Below, piece by piece: positions 1 through 9,579 of a stretch of 64,000 nt of DNA (positions are counted from its first letter, which is position 1; each line of letters begins with the position of its first letter). Source of the DNA: Thermomonas sp. (GTDB lineage Bacteria > Pseudomonadota > Gammaproteobacteria > Xanthomonadales > Xanthomonadaceae); assembly GCF_029945965.1 (NCBI RefSeq), contig NZ_JAQSDO010000012.1, positions 35,253 to 99,252 on the forward strand. Direction: 5' to 3'. Under the pieces are notes generated by a model. The model saw only the letters and a program-made list of their open reading frames with translations. It made no database searches and was not told where the DNA came from. A program made the translations under genes and the position numbers.

Positions 1-1117
1 TTCGGCCGAGGACGCCTTCCGTACCGAGCGCGAATTCCTGGTCGAGGTGTTCAATGCGGCCGTCGCCGCGGGTGCACGCACGCTCAATGTGCCGGACACC
101 GTGGGTTACGCCACGCCGAATGAAATTCGTGCGCTGTTCGAATACCTGCGTGCGAACGTGAAGGGCGCGCAGGGCGTTGTGTTCAGCGCGCACTGCCACA
201 ACGACCTGGGCCTTGCGGTGGCCAATTCGCTGGCCGCCATCGAAGGAGGCGCGCGCCAGGTCGAATGCACGATCAATGGCATCGGCGAACGCGCCGGCAA
301 TGCTGCGTTGGAAGAACTGGTGATGGCGCTGAAGGTGCGTGGCGGCTGGTACGCCGCGGATTCCGGCATCGATACGCGCAAGTTGCTGGAGACCTCGCGC
401 CTGCTGTCGCGCATCACCGGGATCCAGGTCCAGCGCAACAAGGCCGTGGTCGGGCTGAATGCGTTCGCGCATGAATCGGGCATACACCAGCACGGCATGC
501 TCAAGCATCGAGACACCTACGAGATCATGCATCCGCAGGATGTCGGCTGGCCGGACTCGCAACTGGTGCTTGGCCGCCATAGTGGCCGCGCCGCGCTGGC
601 CGAACGCTTGCGCCAGTTGGGTTACGTGCTGGCAGACGAACAGCTGGACCAGGTCATCGCCGATGCCAAGGCGCTGACCCAGACCCAACACGTGATCAGC
701 GACCGCGACCTGCAGCGAATGGTCGAGGGCGAACGTCATGGGCCCGGCTGGCGCGTGTCTGCGTTGAGCCTGACCGACTACGGCCAGCGCACCCGCGCGC
801 ATGTTGACCTGTCCGATCCCGACGACCGCCACGTACTGCAGAGTGCGGAAGGCGACGGCCCGGTGGCCGCGGTGTTCGCCGCGCTGGTGAAGGCGACCGG
901 CGTTGATTTCGAACTGGAAAGCTACGAAGTGCACAGCATGGGAATCGGCCGTGATGCACGTGGTGAAGCCAACCTCAGCGGCCGTATCGACGGCGAGACC
1001 CTGACCGGCCAAGGCACCAGCCGCGACGTACTGGAAGCCAGCGCCATCGCCTGGCTGGACGTCGCCAACCGCGTCCTGCATGCGCGCCAAACTCAGCAAC
1101 GTGCGGAGGCCGCTTGA
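1..1117 (+). CDS. leuA: 2-isopropylmalate synthase, 5' end outside window
   Basis: Catalyses the first committed step of leucine synthesis, condensing acetyl-CoA with 2-oxoisovalerate. The reading frame is open from base 2, where [13 protein letters not shown] corresponds to the internal family segment with the SxEDA motif, so the gene begins upstream. Visible motifs are the metal-binding HCHNDLG (codons near 190-210) and GIGERAGN, followed by the [13 protein letters not shown] segment. The C-terminal part holds the regulatory domain that normally binds leucine for feedback inhibition. The stop TGA overlaps the leuC start (ATGA), so the two are probably translationally coupled in a leuACDB operon. 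GTG at 47 is an internal codon, not the start. Confidence 0.95.
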   Translation, partial: SAEDAFRTEREFLVEVFNAAVAAGARTLNVPDTVGYATPNEIRALFEYLRANVKGAQGVVFSAHCHNDLGLAVANSLAAIEGGARQVECTINGIGERAGNAALEELVMALKVRGGWYAADSGIDTRKLLETSRLLSRITGIQVQRNKAVVGLNAFAHESGIHQHGMLKHRDTYEIMHPQDVGWPDSQLVLGRHSGRAALAERLRQLGYVLADEQLDQVIADAKALTQTQHVISDRDLQRMVEGERHGPGWRVSALSLTDYGQRTRAHVDLSDPDDRHVLQSAEGDGPVAAVFAALVKATGVDFELESYEVHSMGIGRDARGEANLSGRIDGETLTGQGTSRDVLEASAIAWLDVANRVLHARQTQQRAEAA

Positions 1118-2571
1118 TGGACGCGCTGCCTCCAACAACACTCTTCGACAAACTCTGGGACGCGCACGTAGTCACGCCGGAAACCGCGGCGACCCCGGCG
1201 ATCCTGTATGTCGACCTGCACCTGATCCACGAAGTGACCTCGCCGCAGGCATTTGCCGAACTAGACGCGCGCAGGTTGTCGTTGCGCCGCACGGAGCTGA
1301 CCAAGGCCACGCTCGATCATTCCACGCCGACCACTCCGGCCGATGCCAATGGTCAGTACACCTACATCAATGCGCAGGCGAAGGCGCAGGTCGATACCCT
1401 GCGCCGCAACTGCACGCACCATGGCGTGGAACTGTTCGACTTCGACAGCGCGCATCGCGGCATCGTGCATGTAATCGGTCCGGAACTCGGGCTGACCCAA
1501 CCTGGCATGACGATTGTCTGCGGCGACAGTCACACCGCCACCCATGGCGCATTCGGTGCATTGGCGTTTGGCATCGGCACCAGCGAAGTCGGCCATGTGA
1601 TGGCCAGCCAATGCCTGCTGCAACGCAAGCCGAAAACGCTTGCGATCACGATTGATGGAGAGCTCGCGCCCGGGGTCAGTGCCAAGGACCTGATCCTGCA
1701 CGTGATCGGCATGATCGGTGTCAACGGCGGCACCGGACATGTCATCGAATATCGCGGTTCGACGATTCGCGGATTATCGATGGACGAGCGCATGACCGTC
1801 TGCAACATGTCGATCGAAGCCGGCGCACGCGCCGGGCTGATCGCGCCCGACCAGATCACCTTCGACTACCTCGCCATCACGCCACGCGCACTGCAAGGCA
1901 AGGCATTCGAGCAATCCGTTGCACGCTGGCGCGAACTGCGTACTGACGAAGACGCGCATTTCGACCGCGAAGTATTGATCGATGCACGAGAGATCCGGCC
2001 GACGCTGAGCTGGGGCACGCATCCGGGTCAGGTCGCAGCAATCGATGCGCATGTACCAGCCGCGAACCACGATCCCGACATCGACAAGGCACTGGCTTAC
2101 ATGGGCTTCGAACCTGGCGCGGCACTCGCCGGGCGCGAGGTCGACGTGGTGTTCGTCGGCAGTTGCACCAATGCACGTCTGTCCGATCTGCGCCAGGTCG
2201 CGCAGGTCTTGCGCGGTCGTCGCGTGCATCCGCGCGTGCGCATGCTGGTCGTGCCGGGTTCAGAGGCGGTCAAGCGTGACGCCGAAGCCGAGGGGATTGA
2301 TCTTGTCGTGCGCGCAGCCGGCGCCGAATGGCGCGAGCCGGGTTGCTCGATGTGCATCGCCATGAACGGCGATATGGTCGGGCCCGGACAGTTGGCGGTA
2401 TCGACCAGCAACCGCAATTTCGAAGGTCGCCAGGGCAAGGGCGCGCGCACCTTGCTGGCATCGCCATTGACCGCCGCGGCCTGCGCGGTGGCCGGCATGG
2501 TTACAGACCCACGCGCTTATCTGTCGCCGGCGACACCGGTTTCGCACGGCGTTGCACTGGAGGTGGCCTGA
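1117..2571 (+). CDS. leuC: 3-isopropylmalate dehydratase large subunit
   Basis: Large subunit of isopropylmalate isomerase, an aconitase-family enzyme that acts as a heterodimer with LeuD. The 484-residue product has the three cysteines expected to hold the 4Fe-4S cluster: one in VFVGSCTN and two in PGCSMC. It also has [18 protein letters not shown] and [12 protein letters not shown]. The ATG at 1117 is preceded by a GGAGG-like site and overlaps the leuA stop. A TTG three bases upstream is an unlikely start. The stop overlaps the leuD start in the same ATGA manner. It is slightly longer than the usual 465-475 residues. Confidence 0.97.
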   Translation: MDALPPTTLFDKLWDAHVVTPETAATPAILYVDLHLIHEVTSPQAFAELDARRLSLRRTELTKATLDHSTPTTPADANGQYTYINAQAKAQVDTLRRNCTHHGVELFDFDSAHRGIVHVIGPELGLTQPGMTIVCGDSHTATHGAFGALAFGIGTSEVGHVMASQCLLQRKPKTLAITIDGELAPGVSAKDLILHVIGMIGVNGGTGHVIEYRGSTIRGLSMDERMTVCNMSIEAGARAGLIAPDQITFDYLAITPRALQGKAFEQSVARWRELRTDEDAHFDREVLIDAREIRPTLSWGTHPGQVAAIDAHVPAANHDPDIDKALAYMGFEPGAALAGREVDVVFVGSCTNARLSDLRQVAQVLRGRRVHPRVRMLVVPGSEAVKRDAEAEGIDLVVRAAGAEWREPGCSMCIAMNGDMVGPGQLAVSTSNRNFEGRQGKGARTLLASPLTAAACAVAGMVTDPRAYLSPATPVSHGVALEVA

Positions 2572-3194
2572 TGCCTGCCTTCGATGCATTGGTCGCGCGC
2601 ACGCTGGTAATGCCCGAGTGCAATATCGACACCGACCAGATCATCCCGGCGCGCTTCCTCACCACGACTACGCGCGAAGGCCTGGGCCGCTTCGCATTCA
2701 ACGACTGGCGCTACTTGGCCGATGGCGGTGACAACCCGGACTTTGCCTTCAACCGTCCGGAAAACACGGGCGCGCAAATACTTGTTGCCGGCCACAACTT
2801 CGGTTGCGGTTCTTCGCGCGAACATGCGCCATGGGCATTGCGTGACCTTGGCCTGCGTGCGGTGGTCAGTAGCCAGATCGCCGACATCTTCCGCAGCAAT
2901 GCGCTGAAAAACGGCCTGCTGCCCATCGTGCTGGAACCGAACCTCGTCGCCGAGCTTTTGGCCCAGCCCGGCATCGAACTTCGCATCGATGTGGCTACAT
3001 GCAGCGTGACCCTGCCCGATGGCCGCAACGCCAGCTTCGAGCTGGATGCGTTTGCGCAGACCTGTTTGCTGGAAGGCGTCGACCAGCTCGGCTACCTGCT
3101 CAAGCACGAGGCCGCGATCAGCGCGTTCGAACACCGCGGCCCCTCCCATCAACACAACCCCACATCAACCCAGGATTCCACCCATGCACGCTGA
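2571..3194 (+). CDS. leuD: 3-isopropylmalate dehydratase small subunit
   Basis: Small (swivel-domain) subunit of isopropylmalate isomerase. The 207 residues include [17 protein letters not shown] near the N-terminus and [15 protein letters not shown], the characteristic substrate-recognition loop. The ATG overlaps the leuC stop, and the 3' end overlaps the leuB start by 11 bases. This gives a tightly coupled C-D-B unit in which the two subunits are made from adjacent cistrons. Length and motifs fit the family, with no sign of damage. Confidence 0.97.
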   Translation: MPAFDALVARTLVMPECNIDTDQIIPARFLTTTTREGLGRFAFNDWRYLADGGDNPDFAFNRPENTGAQILVAGHNFGCGSSREHAPWALRDLGLRAVVSSQIADIFRSNALKNGLLPIVLEPNLVAELLAQPGIELRIDVATCSVTLPDGRNASFELDAFAQTCLLEGVDQLGYLLKHEAAISAFEHRGPSHQHNPTSTQDSTHAR

Positions 3195-4269
3195 AATCGC
3201 AGTCCTGCCCGGTGACGGGATCGGCCCGGAAGTCACCGCCGCCGCCGTGGCGGTGCTTAATGCCGTCGCCCGCCACCATGGCCACATGTTCAACCTGCAC
3301 GAATATGCGATTGGCGGCGCCGCAATCGATGCCTGCGGCGATCCACTGCCCGCCGCGACCCTGGTCGCCTGCCGGGATGCCGATGCGGTGCTACTCGGCG
3401 CAGTCGGCGGACCGAAGTGGTCGGCGCCCGAGGCCAAGGTGCGCCCCGAGCAGGGCTTGCTGACGCTGCGCAAGGCGCTCGGCCTGTACGCCAACCTGCG
3501 ACCGGTACAGCCACATCCGGCCACGCTCGGCGCCTCGCCGATCAAGCCTCACCTGCTGGCCGGCGTCGACCTGCTGGTAGTGCGCGAACTCACCGGCGGC
3601 ATTTACTTCGGCGAGAAATCCCGCGACGGCGACATCGCCCGCGATGTCTGCGAATACTCTGTTGCCGAAGTCGAACGCGTGGTGCGCCGCGCCTGCACGC
3701 TGGCCCGGCAACGACGTGGCCATGTGACCTCGGTCGACAAGGCCAACGTGCTGGAAACTTCGCGGCTGTGGCGCGAGGTCGCCACCCGCGTCGCCCGCGA
3801 CGAATTCCCCGACATCACGTTGGAACACCAATTAGTCGATTCGATGGCCATGCACCTGCTGTCGAAGCCGCGCGCGTTCGATGTCGTGGTCACCGAGAAC
3901 ATGTTCGGCGACATCCTCACCGACGAGGCCTCGATGCTCGCCGGTTCGATGGGCCTGCTGCCGTCGGCCTCGCTGGGCGACGGCCGCGTCGGCCTGTACG
4001 AGCCGATCCATGGGTCCGCCCCTGACATCGCCGGCCGCGGCATCGCCAATCCGATCGGCGCGATTCTCAGTGTCGCCCTGTTGCTGCGTCATTCGCTGGG
4101 TCTGGACGCCGAGGCGTCCTGCGTGGAGCAGGCGGTATCGGCGACGCTGGACGATGGCGTGTTCGGCGCCGACCTCGGCGCTGCAACACCGGCGAACACA
4201 GTGGCGATTACTCGCGCCGTGCTGCATCGCCTGGACAGCCATTGCCAGGTGGCCGAATTGCGAGACTAG
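3184..4269 (+). CDS. leuB: 3-isopropylmalate dehydrogenase
   Basis: NAD-dependent oxidative decarboxylation of 3-isopropylmalate, the third leucine-specific step. The 361-residue protein starts [17 protein letters not shown]. It has the substrate loop with [11 protein letters not shown], the metal-binding DxxxD region in [15 protein letters not shown], and the NAD-binding [18 protein letters not shown]. The start at 3184 lies inside the last codons of leuD and has an AGGA site upstream. In-frame codons further upstream belong to the leuD region and are not part of the protein. It is the last leu gene, and no clear terminator hairpin follows. Confidence 0.97.
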   Translation: MHAEIAVLPGDGIGPEVTAAAVAVLNAVARHHGHMFNLHEYAIGGAAIDACGDPLPAATLVACRDADAVLLGAVGGPKWSAPEAKVRPEQGLLTLRKALGLYANLRPVQPHPATLGASPIKPHLLAGVDLLVVRELTGGIYFGEKSRDGDIARDVCEYSVAEVERVVRRACTLARQRRGHVTSVDKANVLETSRLWREVATRVARDEFPDITLEHQLVDSMAMHLLSKPRAFDVVVTENMFGDILTDEASMLAGSMGLLPSASLGDGRVGLYEPIHGSAPDIAGRGIANPIGAILSVALLLRHSLGLDAEASCVEQAVSATLDDGVFGADLGAATPANTVAITRAVLHRLDSHCQVAELRD

Positions 4270-4300
4270 AAAACGGCTCGAATGGTGCGTGGCTCCTGTA

Positions 4301-4326
4301 AATACAGAACCGATTGGTATAGTATT
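4301..4326. promoter_or_regulatory. Imperfect 26-bp palindrome before TetR gene
   Basis: The arms AATACAGAACC and GGTATAGTATT flank GATT. They match at AATAC/GTATT and at ACC/GGT. The element lies 7 bases upstream of the chosen TetR start and overlaps a TATAGT sequence that could be a -10 box. TetR-family repressors usually bind such inverted repeats at their own promoters, so this is a candidate autoregulatory operator. It also argues against a start at 4282, which would place the palindrome inside the coding sequence. Confidence 0.55.
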
Positions 4327-4332
4327 AGCAGT

Positions 4333-4992
4333 ATGTCCAGCCGCCCTGCAACCACGCCCATCATTCCGTCCAAGCCAGCTGCGCCCGGTCGTCCCAAGGA
4401 TCCGGAAAAGCGCGCTGCGATCCTCGATGCCGCGAAACGCCTGTTCATCGTCCATGGCTATGAACGGGTGAGCATGGACCAGATCGCGTCCGAGGCCGGG
4501 GTCTCCAAGCTGACCGTGTACAGCCACTATGGCGACAAGGACAGCCTGTTTGGCGAAGCGGTGCGCGCGCATTGCGAACAGGGCATGCCGACCAGCCTGT
4601 TCGACGAAGACGCACAAAAACCGCTGCAACAACGGCTCGAGGTGATCGGCCGCGCATTTTTCACGATGGTGATGGCGCCCGACGCAGTCGCCGGCCACCG
4701 CATCCTGTGTTCGCCGCAGGTGACTGCATCTGCATTGCCCACGGTGTTCTGGGAAGCCGGTCCGCAGCGCGTGCAGCAAGCCTTCGCGTCCTTGCTGGAA
4801 CGCCGGATCAAAGCGGGCGAACTCGAGATCGAAGACACGCAACGCGCGTCGGCGTACTTTTTCACCCTGCTCAAGGGCGAGCCGCACGCGCAGGCCGTAT
4901 TCGGCTATTGCTGCAGCGGCCGCACCGACAGCGCCGACGAACACGTGACCGCGGTAGTCGGGATGTTCCTGCGCGCCTATGCCGTTCGCTGA
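4333..4992 (+). CDS. TetR/AcrR family transcriptional regulator
   Basis: A 219-residue DNA-binding repressor. The N-terminal helix-turn-helix runs from about residue 25 (RAAILDAAKRLFIVHGYERVSMDQIA) through EAGVSKLTVYSHYGDKDSLF, a textbook TetR domain. The C-terminal half (ligand/dimer domain, with SLLERRIKAGEL) resembles the AefR-like class often tied to efflux control, but no ligand can be read from the sequence. ATG 4333 is preferred over ATG 4282 because a palindrome lies between them. It is followed by pcm and tolC on the same strand, so tolC or a distant pump are possible targets. That link is inference. Confidence 0.9.
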   Translation: MSSRPATTPIIPSKPAAPGRPKDPEKRAAILDAAKRLFIVHGYERVSMDQIASEAGVSKLTVYSHYGDKDSLFGEAVRAHCEQGMPTSLFDEDAQKPLQQRLEVIGRAFFTMVMAPDAVAGHRILCSPQVTASALPTVFWEAGPQRVQQAFASLLERRIKAGELEIEDTQRASAYFFTLLKGEPHAQAVFGYCCSGRTDSADEHVTAVVGMFLRAYAVR

Positions 4993-5030
4993 ACGGCGGG
5001 CCACGCGATGACTTCCGGCACTGCGTGTCG

Positions 5031-5044
5031 CTGTGCTAGCACAG
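5031..5044. promoter_or_regulatory. Perfect 14-bp palindrome upstream of pcm
   Basis: CTGTGCTAGCACAG is a perfect inverted repeat in the 145-base gap between the TetR gene and pcm, about 94 bases before the pcm start. No T-run follows, so it is not an obvious intrinsic terminator. It may be an operator, but no cognate protein can be named. Confidence 0.3.
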
Positions 5045-5137
5045 TCAAACTGTACCCGTCAGTACCAGCAGCGCCACGCCGCACCGCTAGAATTGCCGGT
5101 TTAATACAACCTGCATGAAGCAAGGGATTCCACCAAG

Positions 5138-5794
5138 ATGAGCATCGATTACGCCAAGGCCCGCGAAACCATGGTCGAACAGCAGGTTCGTCCCTGGGAC
5201 GTGCTGGACCTGCGTGTGCTCGATGCAATCGCATCGATCCCGCGCGAAGCCTTCGTATCGGAGGCACTGCGCGCACTTGCTTATTCCGACACCGCACTGC
5301 CGATTGGCCATGGCGAAGCGATGATGAAACCTGTCCTGGAAGGCCGCACGCTGCAGTCGTTGCTGCCGGCCGCGGACGAGTGCGTGCTCGAAATCGGTAC
5401 CGGCAGCGGTTACCTGACCGCCTGCCTGGCCCGCCTGTCGCGCGAAGTAGTCAGCCTGGAACGCCATGCCGACCTTGCCGACGCGGCGCGTGCGCGCCTG
5501 CAGGCGCTGGGCATGACTGCCAACATTGGCATCGAGCATGTGGACGCGCTTGCATGGCAGACCACGCGCCAGTTCGACGCGATCTGCATCACTGGCGCGG
5601 TCGACAAATTGCCCGCGCGCTGGCTGGAATGGCTCAAGCCAGGCGGCCGCCTGTTCGTCGTGCAGGGCCGCTCGCCGGCGATGGATGCCGTGCTGATGCG
5701 TCATGGTGTCAACGGAACCACCGTTGAATCGTTATTCGAGACCGACCTCCCCTATCTGGCCGGCGCCGCACCGCGCCCGGAATTCACCCTTTAG
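5138..5794 (+). CDS. pcm: Protein-L-isoaspartate O-methyltransferase family
   Basis: SAM-dependent methyltransferase expected to methylate isoaspartyl residues in damaged proteins as the first step of repair. The 218-residue protein has the family N-terminal region with FVSEALRALAYSDTALPI, where the canonical motif is F-x-P...Y-x-D-x-x-LPI. SAM-binding motif I is LEIGTGSGYLTACLARL. The start ATG is preceded by CACCAAG. Family members downstream of TetR genes and before tolC are a recurrent arrangement in Xanthomonadaceae as I recall it. The proline of the FVP motif is replaced here by serine, so repair activity is likely but not certain. Confidence 0.85.
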   Translation: MSIDYAKARETMVEQQVRPWDVLDLRVLDAIASIPREAFVSEALRALAYSDTALPIGHGEAMMKPVLEGRTLQSLLPAADECVLEIGTGSGYLTACLARLSREVVSLERHADLADAARARLQALGMTANIGIEHVDALAWQTTRQFDAICITGAVDKLPARWLEWLKPGGRLFVVQGRSPAMDAVLMRHGVNGTTVESLFETDLPYLAGAAPRPEFTL

Positions 5795-5849
5795 TTATTT
5801 GCCTTCCAGAGCTAGCCACCTTCCAGCAATTTGCCCCAAGGATCCGCCC

Positions 5850-7265
5850 ATGCTGCGCCAACCGCTTGCTTTCGCCCTCGCCCTCGCCCTAGCCCTGCTG
5901 CCTGCTGCTGCGCATGCCGACGACCTGTTGCAGAGCTACAACAACGCCCGCAACAGCGATCCACAATTCGCAGCCGCCGAATCGCGCCAGCTGGCTACCC
6001 GCGAAGGCGCGGTCCAGGCGCGTGCGGTCCTGCTGCCCCAGATCGATGGCAGCGCAACCCTGCGCCGCAGCAAGAGCGATGGTCCTTCGACCTTCCAGTC
6101 CGACCCGACGCTGCCGGCAGTGACCGGCAACATCTCCAGCACCTCCACCTCGCGCAGTATCGGCATCAGTGGCAGCCAGGTGTTGTTCGACTTCTCACGA
6201 CTGACCACGCTCAAGAGCCAGCTGGCCCTGCGCAAGGCTGGCGAGTTCCAGCTGGAATCGGACGGGCTGTCGCTGATCACCCGCACCTCGGCGGCCTATT
6301 TCAACGTGCTGGTCCAGCTGGAAACACTGGCGGCCGCCGAAGCCGCAGAAACAGCGCTGAAGAAGCAATTCGACTTCGCCTCCAAGCGGCTGGAAGTCGG
6401 GCTTGCTCCGATCACCGACATGTACGAGGCGCGCGCCCAGTACGACGGGGCTCGCGCTAATACCATCCTTGCCCGCAATGCGGTGCAGGACGCCTACCAG
6501 GCACTGGTGGAAATCACTGGCGCGCCAGTGGCCAACCTGAAGGGCCTGCCTGACGACTTCCAGCCGGCGTTGCCGGAATCGCGCGATATCGATGGCTGGG
6601 TAAAAACCGCCATCGCGCAAAATCCCGCGTTGCAGGCCAAGCAGGAGCAGGTGCGGTCCAGCGAGATCAGCGTCGAGACCGCACGCGCCGGGCACTTGCC
6701 GACCCTGACCCTGTCCGGCGGCTACAGCAAGGGCGCCAACTGGGGCGACCGCACCTTCAGCGCGGGCGCGTACAACGACACCAGCCCGACCGGCAGCGAA
6801 AGCCGCGGCCCCAACCTGGGCCTGACTCTGTCCGTGCCGATCTTCAGTGGCGGCGCAACCCAATCCCGGGTCCGCCAGGCACTGGCCCAGCGTGATATCT
6901 CCCGCGATGAACTGGAGCAGCAGCGCCGCGCCCTGGAACGCAATACCCGCAACGCCTACCAGACCCTGGTCGCTGGCATCAGCGAGGTCGAAGCCCGCCG
7001 CCTGGCGCTGGTCTCGGCGCAGAGCGCGTACGAGGCGTCGCAGGTCGGCCTGGAAGTGGGTACGCGGACTGTGCTCGATGTGCTCAACAACCAGCGCACG
7101 CTGTTTACCGCGCAGCAAGCCTACGCGCAGTCCAAGTACAACTTCCTGCAAAGCCGCCTGCTGCTGGAACAAGCCGCAGGCACGCTTGAGATCTCCGACG
7201 TTGAGGACGTCAACCGCCTGCTGACCACCGACGAATCGGTGGCCAAGGCGATCAGCACGCTCTGA
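5850..7265 (+). CDS. tolC: TolC family outer membrane channel protein
   Basis: Outer-membrane factor forming the exit duct of type I secretion and RND/MFS efflux systems. The 471-residue protein starts with a signal peptide (LRQPLAFALALALALLPAAAHA, cleavage before DDLL) and then has two OEP repeats. Features include LLQSYNNARNSDPQFAAAES near residue 25, SGSQVLFDFSRLTTL, and the second-repeat equivalents SVPIFSGGATQSRVRQA and VGTRTVLDVLNNQRTLF. The ATG at 5850 has AAGGA nearby. Codons upstream in frame to 5703 lie inside pcm and are rejected. No pump genes are adjacent. The RND pump at 59.6-63.9 kb lacks its own channel. Confidence 0.95.
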   Translation: MLRQPLAFALALALALLPAAAHADDLLQSYNNARNSDPQFAAAESRQLATREGAVQARAVLLPQIDGSATLRRSKSDGPSTFQSDPTLPAVTGNISSTSTSRSIGISGSQVLFDFSRLTTLKSQLALRKAGEFQLESDGLSLITRTSAAYFNVLVQLETLAAAEAAETALKKQFDFASKRLEVGLAPITDMYEARAQYDGARANTILARNAVQDAYQALVEITGAPVANLKGLPDDFQPALPESRDIDGWVKTAIAQNPALQAKQEQVRSSEISVETARAGHLPTLTLSGGYSKGANWGDRTFSAGAYNDTSPTGSESRGPNLGLTLSVPIFSGGATQSRVRQALAQRDISRDELEQQRRALERNTRNAYQTLVAGISEVEARRLALVSAQSAYEASQVGLEVGTRTVLDVLNNQRTLFTAQQAYAQSKYNFLQSRLLLEQAAGTLEISDVEDVNRLLTTDESVAKAISTL

Positions 7266-7286
7266 CCGGCTGTCCTGAGGGCAGGA

Positions 7287-8603
7287 TCAGGCCTGCTGCA
7301 AGGCGGGTTCGATCAGGGTAATGGTACGTTCCAGCGCGCCGCGTCCCTGGTCCAGCAAGCAGCGCGCATTTGCGCTCATCCGCGTGCGTGAAGCCTGATC
7401 TGCAAACAAATCCTGCAGGTTCGATGCAAGCTGGCTGGCTGTTTCCACCACGCGCATCGCATCGGCCTCGCGCAGGCGTTTGGCGATGTCGACGAAGTTG
7501 TGCAGGTGCGGACCAGTGAGGATCGCGGTGCCTGTGGCCGCCGGTTCCAGCAGATTGTGGCCACCGATCGACTGCAGGCTGCCGCCGACAAAGGCGACCT
7601 GCGCGCAGGCATAGAAGCGGGTGAGTTCGCCCAAGGTATCGATCACGAAGACTTGGCTATGTGCGGAGGGCCAGTGCTGTTCGCTGCGGGTAGCGACCCT
7701 AAGGCCGGCCGTGCGCGCGCGCAGGACTGTCGCGCGGAAGCGCTCGGGATGCCGCGGTGCCCACAGCATCAAGGCGTCCGGGTGCTGTTTGAGCAAGGCC
7801 CGATGGGCCTCCAGCACCGCGACCTCTTCATCTTCGTGGGTGCTGGCCGCGATCCAGACAGGGCCATCGCACCCTCGCGCGTTCAAGAATTCGGCGGCGA
7901 AGCCGTCGAAATCTACTGGTGCCATGTCGAATTTCAGGTTCCCTGTCACCACCACGGTTGACGGTTGCGCACCCAGTCGTACGAAACGCTTGCCGTCCTC
8001 GCTGGATTGCGCAGCGACCAGGCGCACGCTGTGCAAGGCGCGCCGGATCAACGGCGCAAGCACGCGATAGCCGCGCAGGGAGCGCGCCGACAGGCGTGCA
8101 TTGAGGATGTGGGTGGGAATCCCGCGATCGCGACAGGCGAACAGCAGGTTCGGCCACAACTCGGTTTCCACGATCAGTGCGAGCGCAGGACGGAAATGGT
8201 CGAGGAAACGGCTCACCGCGCCGGGTAAGTCGTACGGCAGGTAGACATGCACGACCGCATCGCCCCACAACGCCCGCACGCGTTCGGAGCCGGTCGGGGT
8301 AATCGTGGTCACCACCAGGCGCAGGTCGGGATGCTCGCTCAACAGGCGATTCACCAACGGCGATGCCGCATTGACCTCACCCACCGACACCGCATGCAGC
8401 CAGAGCGGCGCAGTCCCCTTGGCCGGCGGATAGCTGGCGTATCGCTCGCTCCAGCGCTCGAAATAGGCGTGTTGGCGGAACCCGCGCCAGATCAGGTGGT
8501 AGACCGTGATTGGCGCAAGCACGTACAACGCGGCTGAATACAAGCCGCGTAGGACACGTTCGGTAAAGTCGGCCCGCATCGCGACAGCATAACCAAGCCG
8601 CAT
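7287..8603 (-). CDS. waaA: 3-deoxy-D-manno-octulosonic acid transferase
   Basis: Transfers Kdo to lipid A precursor at the inner face of the cytoplasmic membrane, starting the LPS core. The protein has an N-terminal hydrophobic anchor (VLRGLYSAALYVLAPITVYHLIW), HAVSVGEVNAASPLV with the family's essential glutamate, PWIAASTHEDEE-type nucleotide-sugar contacts in the second Rossmann half, and GGHNLLEPA near the C-terminus. The listed start gives 438 residues. An internal ATG at 8579 (MRADFTERVL) gives 430 residues and is about equally plausible, because neither has a strong ribosome site. It lies convergent to tolC and divergent from the acyltransferase gene. Confidence 0.94.
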   Translation of the reverse strand: MRLGYAVAMRADFTERVLRGLYSAALYVLAPITVYHLIWRGFRQHAYFERWSERYASYPPAKGTAPLWLHAVSVGEVNAASPLVNRLLSEHPDLRLVVTTITPTGSERVRALWGDAVVHVYLPYDLPGAVSRFLDHFRPALALIVETELWPNLLFACRDRGIPTHILNARLSARSLRGYRVLAPLIRRALHSVRLVAAQSSEDGKRFVRLGAQPSTVVVTGNLKFDMAPVDFDGFAAEFLNARGCDGPVWIAASTHEDEEVAVLEAHRALLKQHPDALMLWAPRHPERFRATVLRARTAGLRVATRSEQHWPSAHSQVFVIDTLGELTRFYACAQVAFVGGSLQSIGGHNLLEPAATGTAILTGPHLHNFVDIAKRLREADAMRVVETASQLASNLQDLFADQASRTRMSANARCLLDQGRGALERTITLIEPALQQA

Positions 8604-8661
8604 CGCCGATTGGATAGCCGGCTAGATTGGCCAGCCAGGATGGCCAGTTAGAATCTGACGC

Positions 8662-9579
8662 ATGGCCGAAGCCACTCCAGCAGCCCTGCCCCCACCACCG
8701 CGTGGCCTACGCCATTGGCCGATCTGGCTGGGCGTGGGCCTGTGCATGGCGCTGGCGCGGCTGCCGTGGCCACTGCAGCGCGGGCTGGGCGCGATGGTCG
8801 GCTGGCTGGCCCTGCACTTGTCACGCAGCCGACGCGAGGCTGCTCGCACCAACTTGGCGCTGTGCCTGCCGGAACTCGGCCACGCGCAGCGCGAGGCCTT
8901 GCTGCGTGCCAATTTCCGCGATGTCGGTATCGGCCTGTTTGAATTCGCCCGCGCCTGGTGGGGCAGCGCCACGCCGATGCGGCGCACTGCGCGGATCGAA
9001 GGCCTAGACATCCTGCAGGGCCTGCAGGCCAAGGGGCGCGGCGTGCTGCTGGTCTCCGGCCACTTCATGACCCTGGAACTGTGCGGGCGCCTGCTGTGCG
9101 ACCACGTGCCACTGGCCGGCATGTACCGCCGCTATCGCAGTCCGGTGATGGAATGGGCGGTGATGCGTGGGCGCCTGCGCTATGCCTGCGCGATGTTCGG
9201 CAATGGCGATACCCGCGCAGCAATCCGCCACCTCAAGCGCGGTGGCGTGCTCTGGTATGCGCCGGACCAGGACATGCGCGGCAAGGACACCGTGTTCGCG
9301 CCGTTCTTCGGCATTCCAGCGGCGACGATTACTGCCACTCACCAGTTCGCGCGGCTGGCCGGTTGCGCGGTGGTGCCGTTCTTCCACCGGCGCGAAGGTG
9401 CCGATTACATATTGCGCATCGGTGAGCCGCTAGCGCCGTTCCCGACCGAAGACGTAATCGCCGACACCACGCTGGTCAACGCAGCGATCGAGGCGATGGT
9501 GCGCGAAGCGCCCAGCCAGTATCTGTGGCTGCATCGCCGGTTCAAGCGCCAACCGGATGGCGTGTCGCGCTACCCATGA
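8662..9579 (+). CDS. Lipid A biosynthesis acyltransferase (LpxL/HtrB family)
   Basis: Late acyltransferase of lipid A. It has the membrane-anchored N-terminus (WLGVGLCMALARL) and the catalytic H-x4-E motif in SGHFMTLE near residue 133. Family blocks include MYRRYRSPVMEW, LWYAPDQDM and FFGIPAATITATHQFARL. The 305-residue length fits LpxL/LpxM. Which secondary acyl chain it adds cannot be told from the sequence. Its stop overlaps the start of the next gene (ATGA), so a lipid A/core operon is likely. Confidence 0.93.
   Translation: MAEATPAALPPPPRGLRHWPIWLGVGLCMALARLPWPLQRGLGAMVGWLALHLSRSRREAARTNLALCLPELGHAQREALLRANFRDVGIGLFEFARAWWGSATPMRRTARIEGLDILQGLQAKGRGVLLVSGHFMTLELCGRLLCDHVPLAGMYRRYRSPVMEWAVMRGRLRYACAMFGNGDTRAAIRHLKRGGVLWYAPDQDMRGKDTVFAPFFGIPAATITATHQFARLAGCAVVPFFHRREGADYILRIGEPLAPFPTEDVIADTTLVNAAIEAMVREAPSQYLWLHRRFKRQPDGVSRYP

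Noticed and set aside
3832..5004. Long minus-strand open frame (390 codons) across leuB, the TetR gene and the gap
   Set aside because: It runs antisense to two well supported genes, has no family motif and no ribosome site; long frames opposite GC-rich genes are expected.
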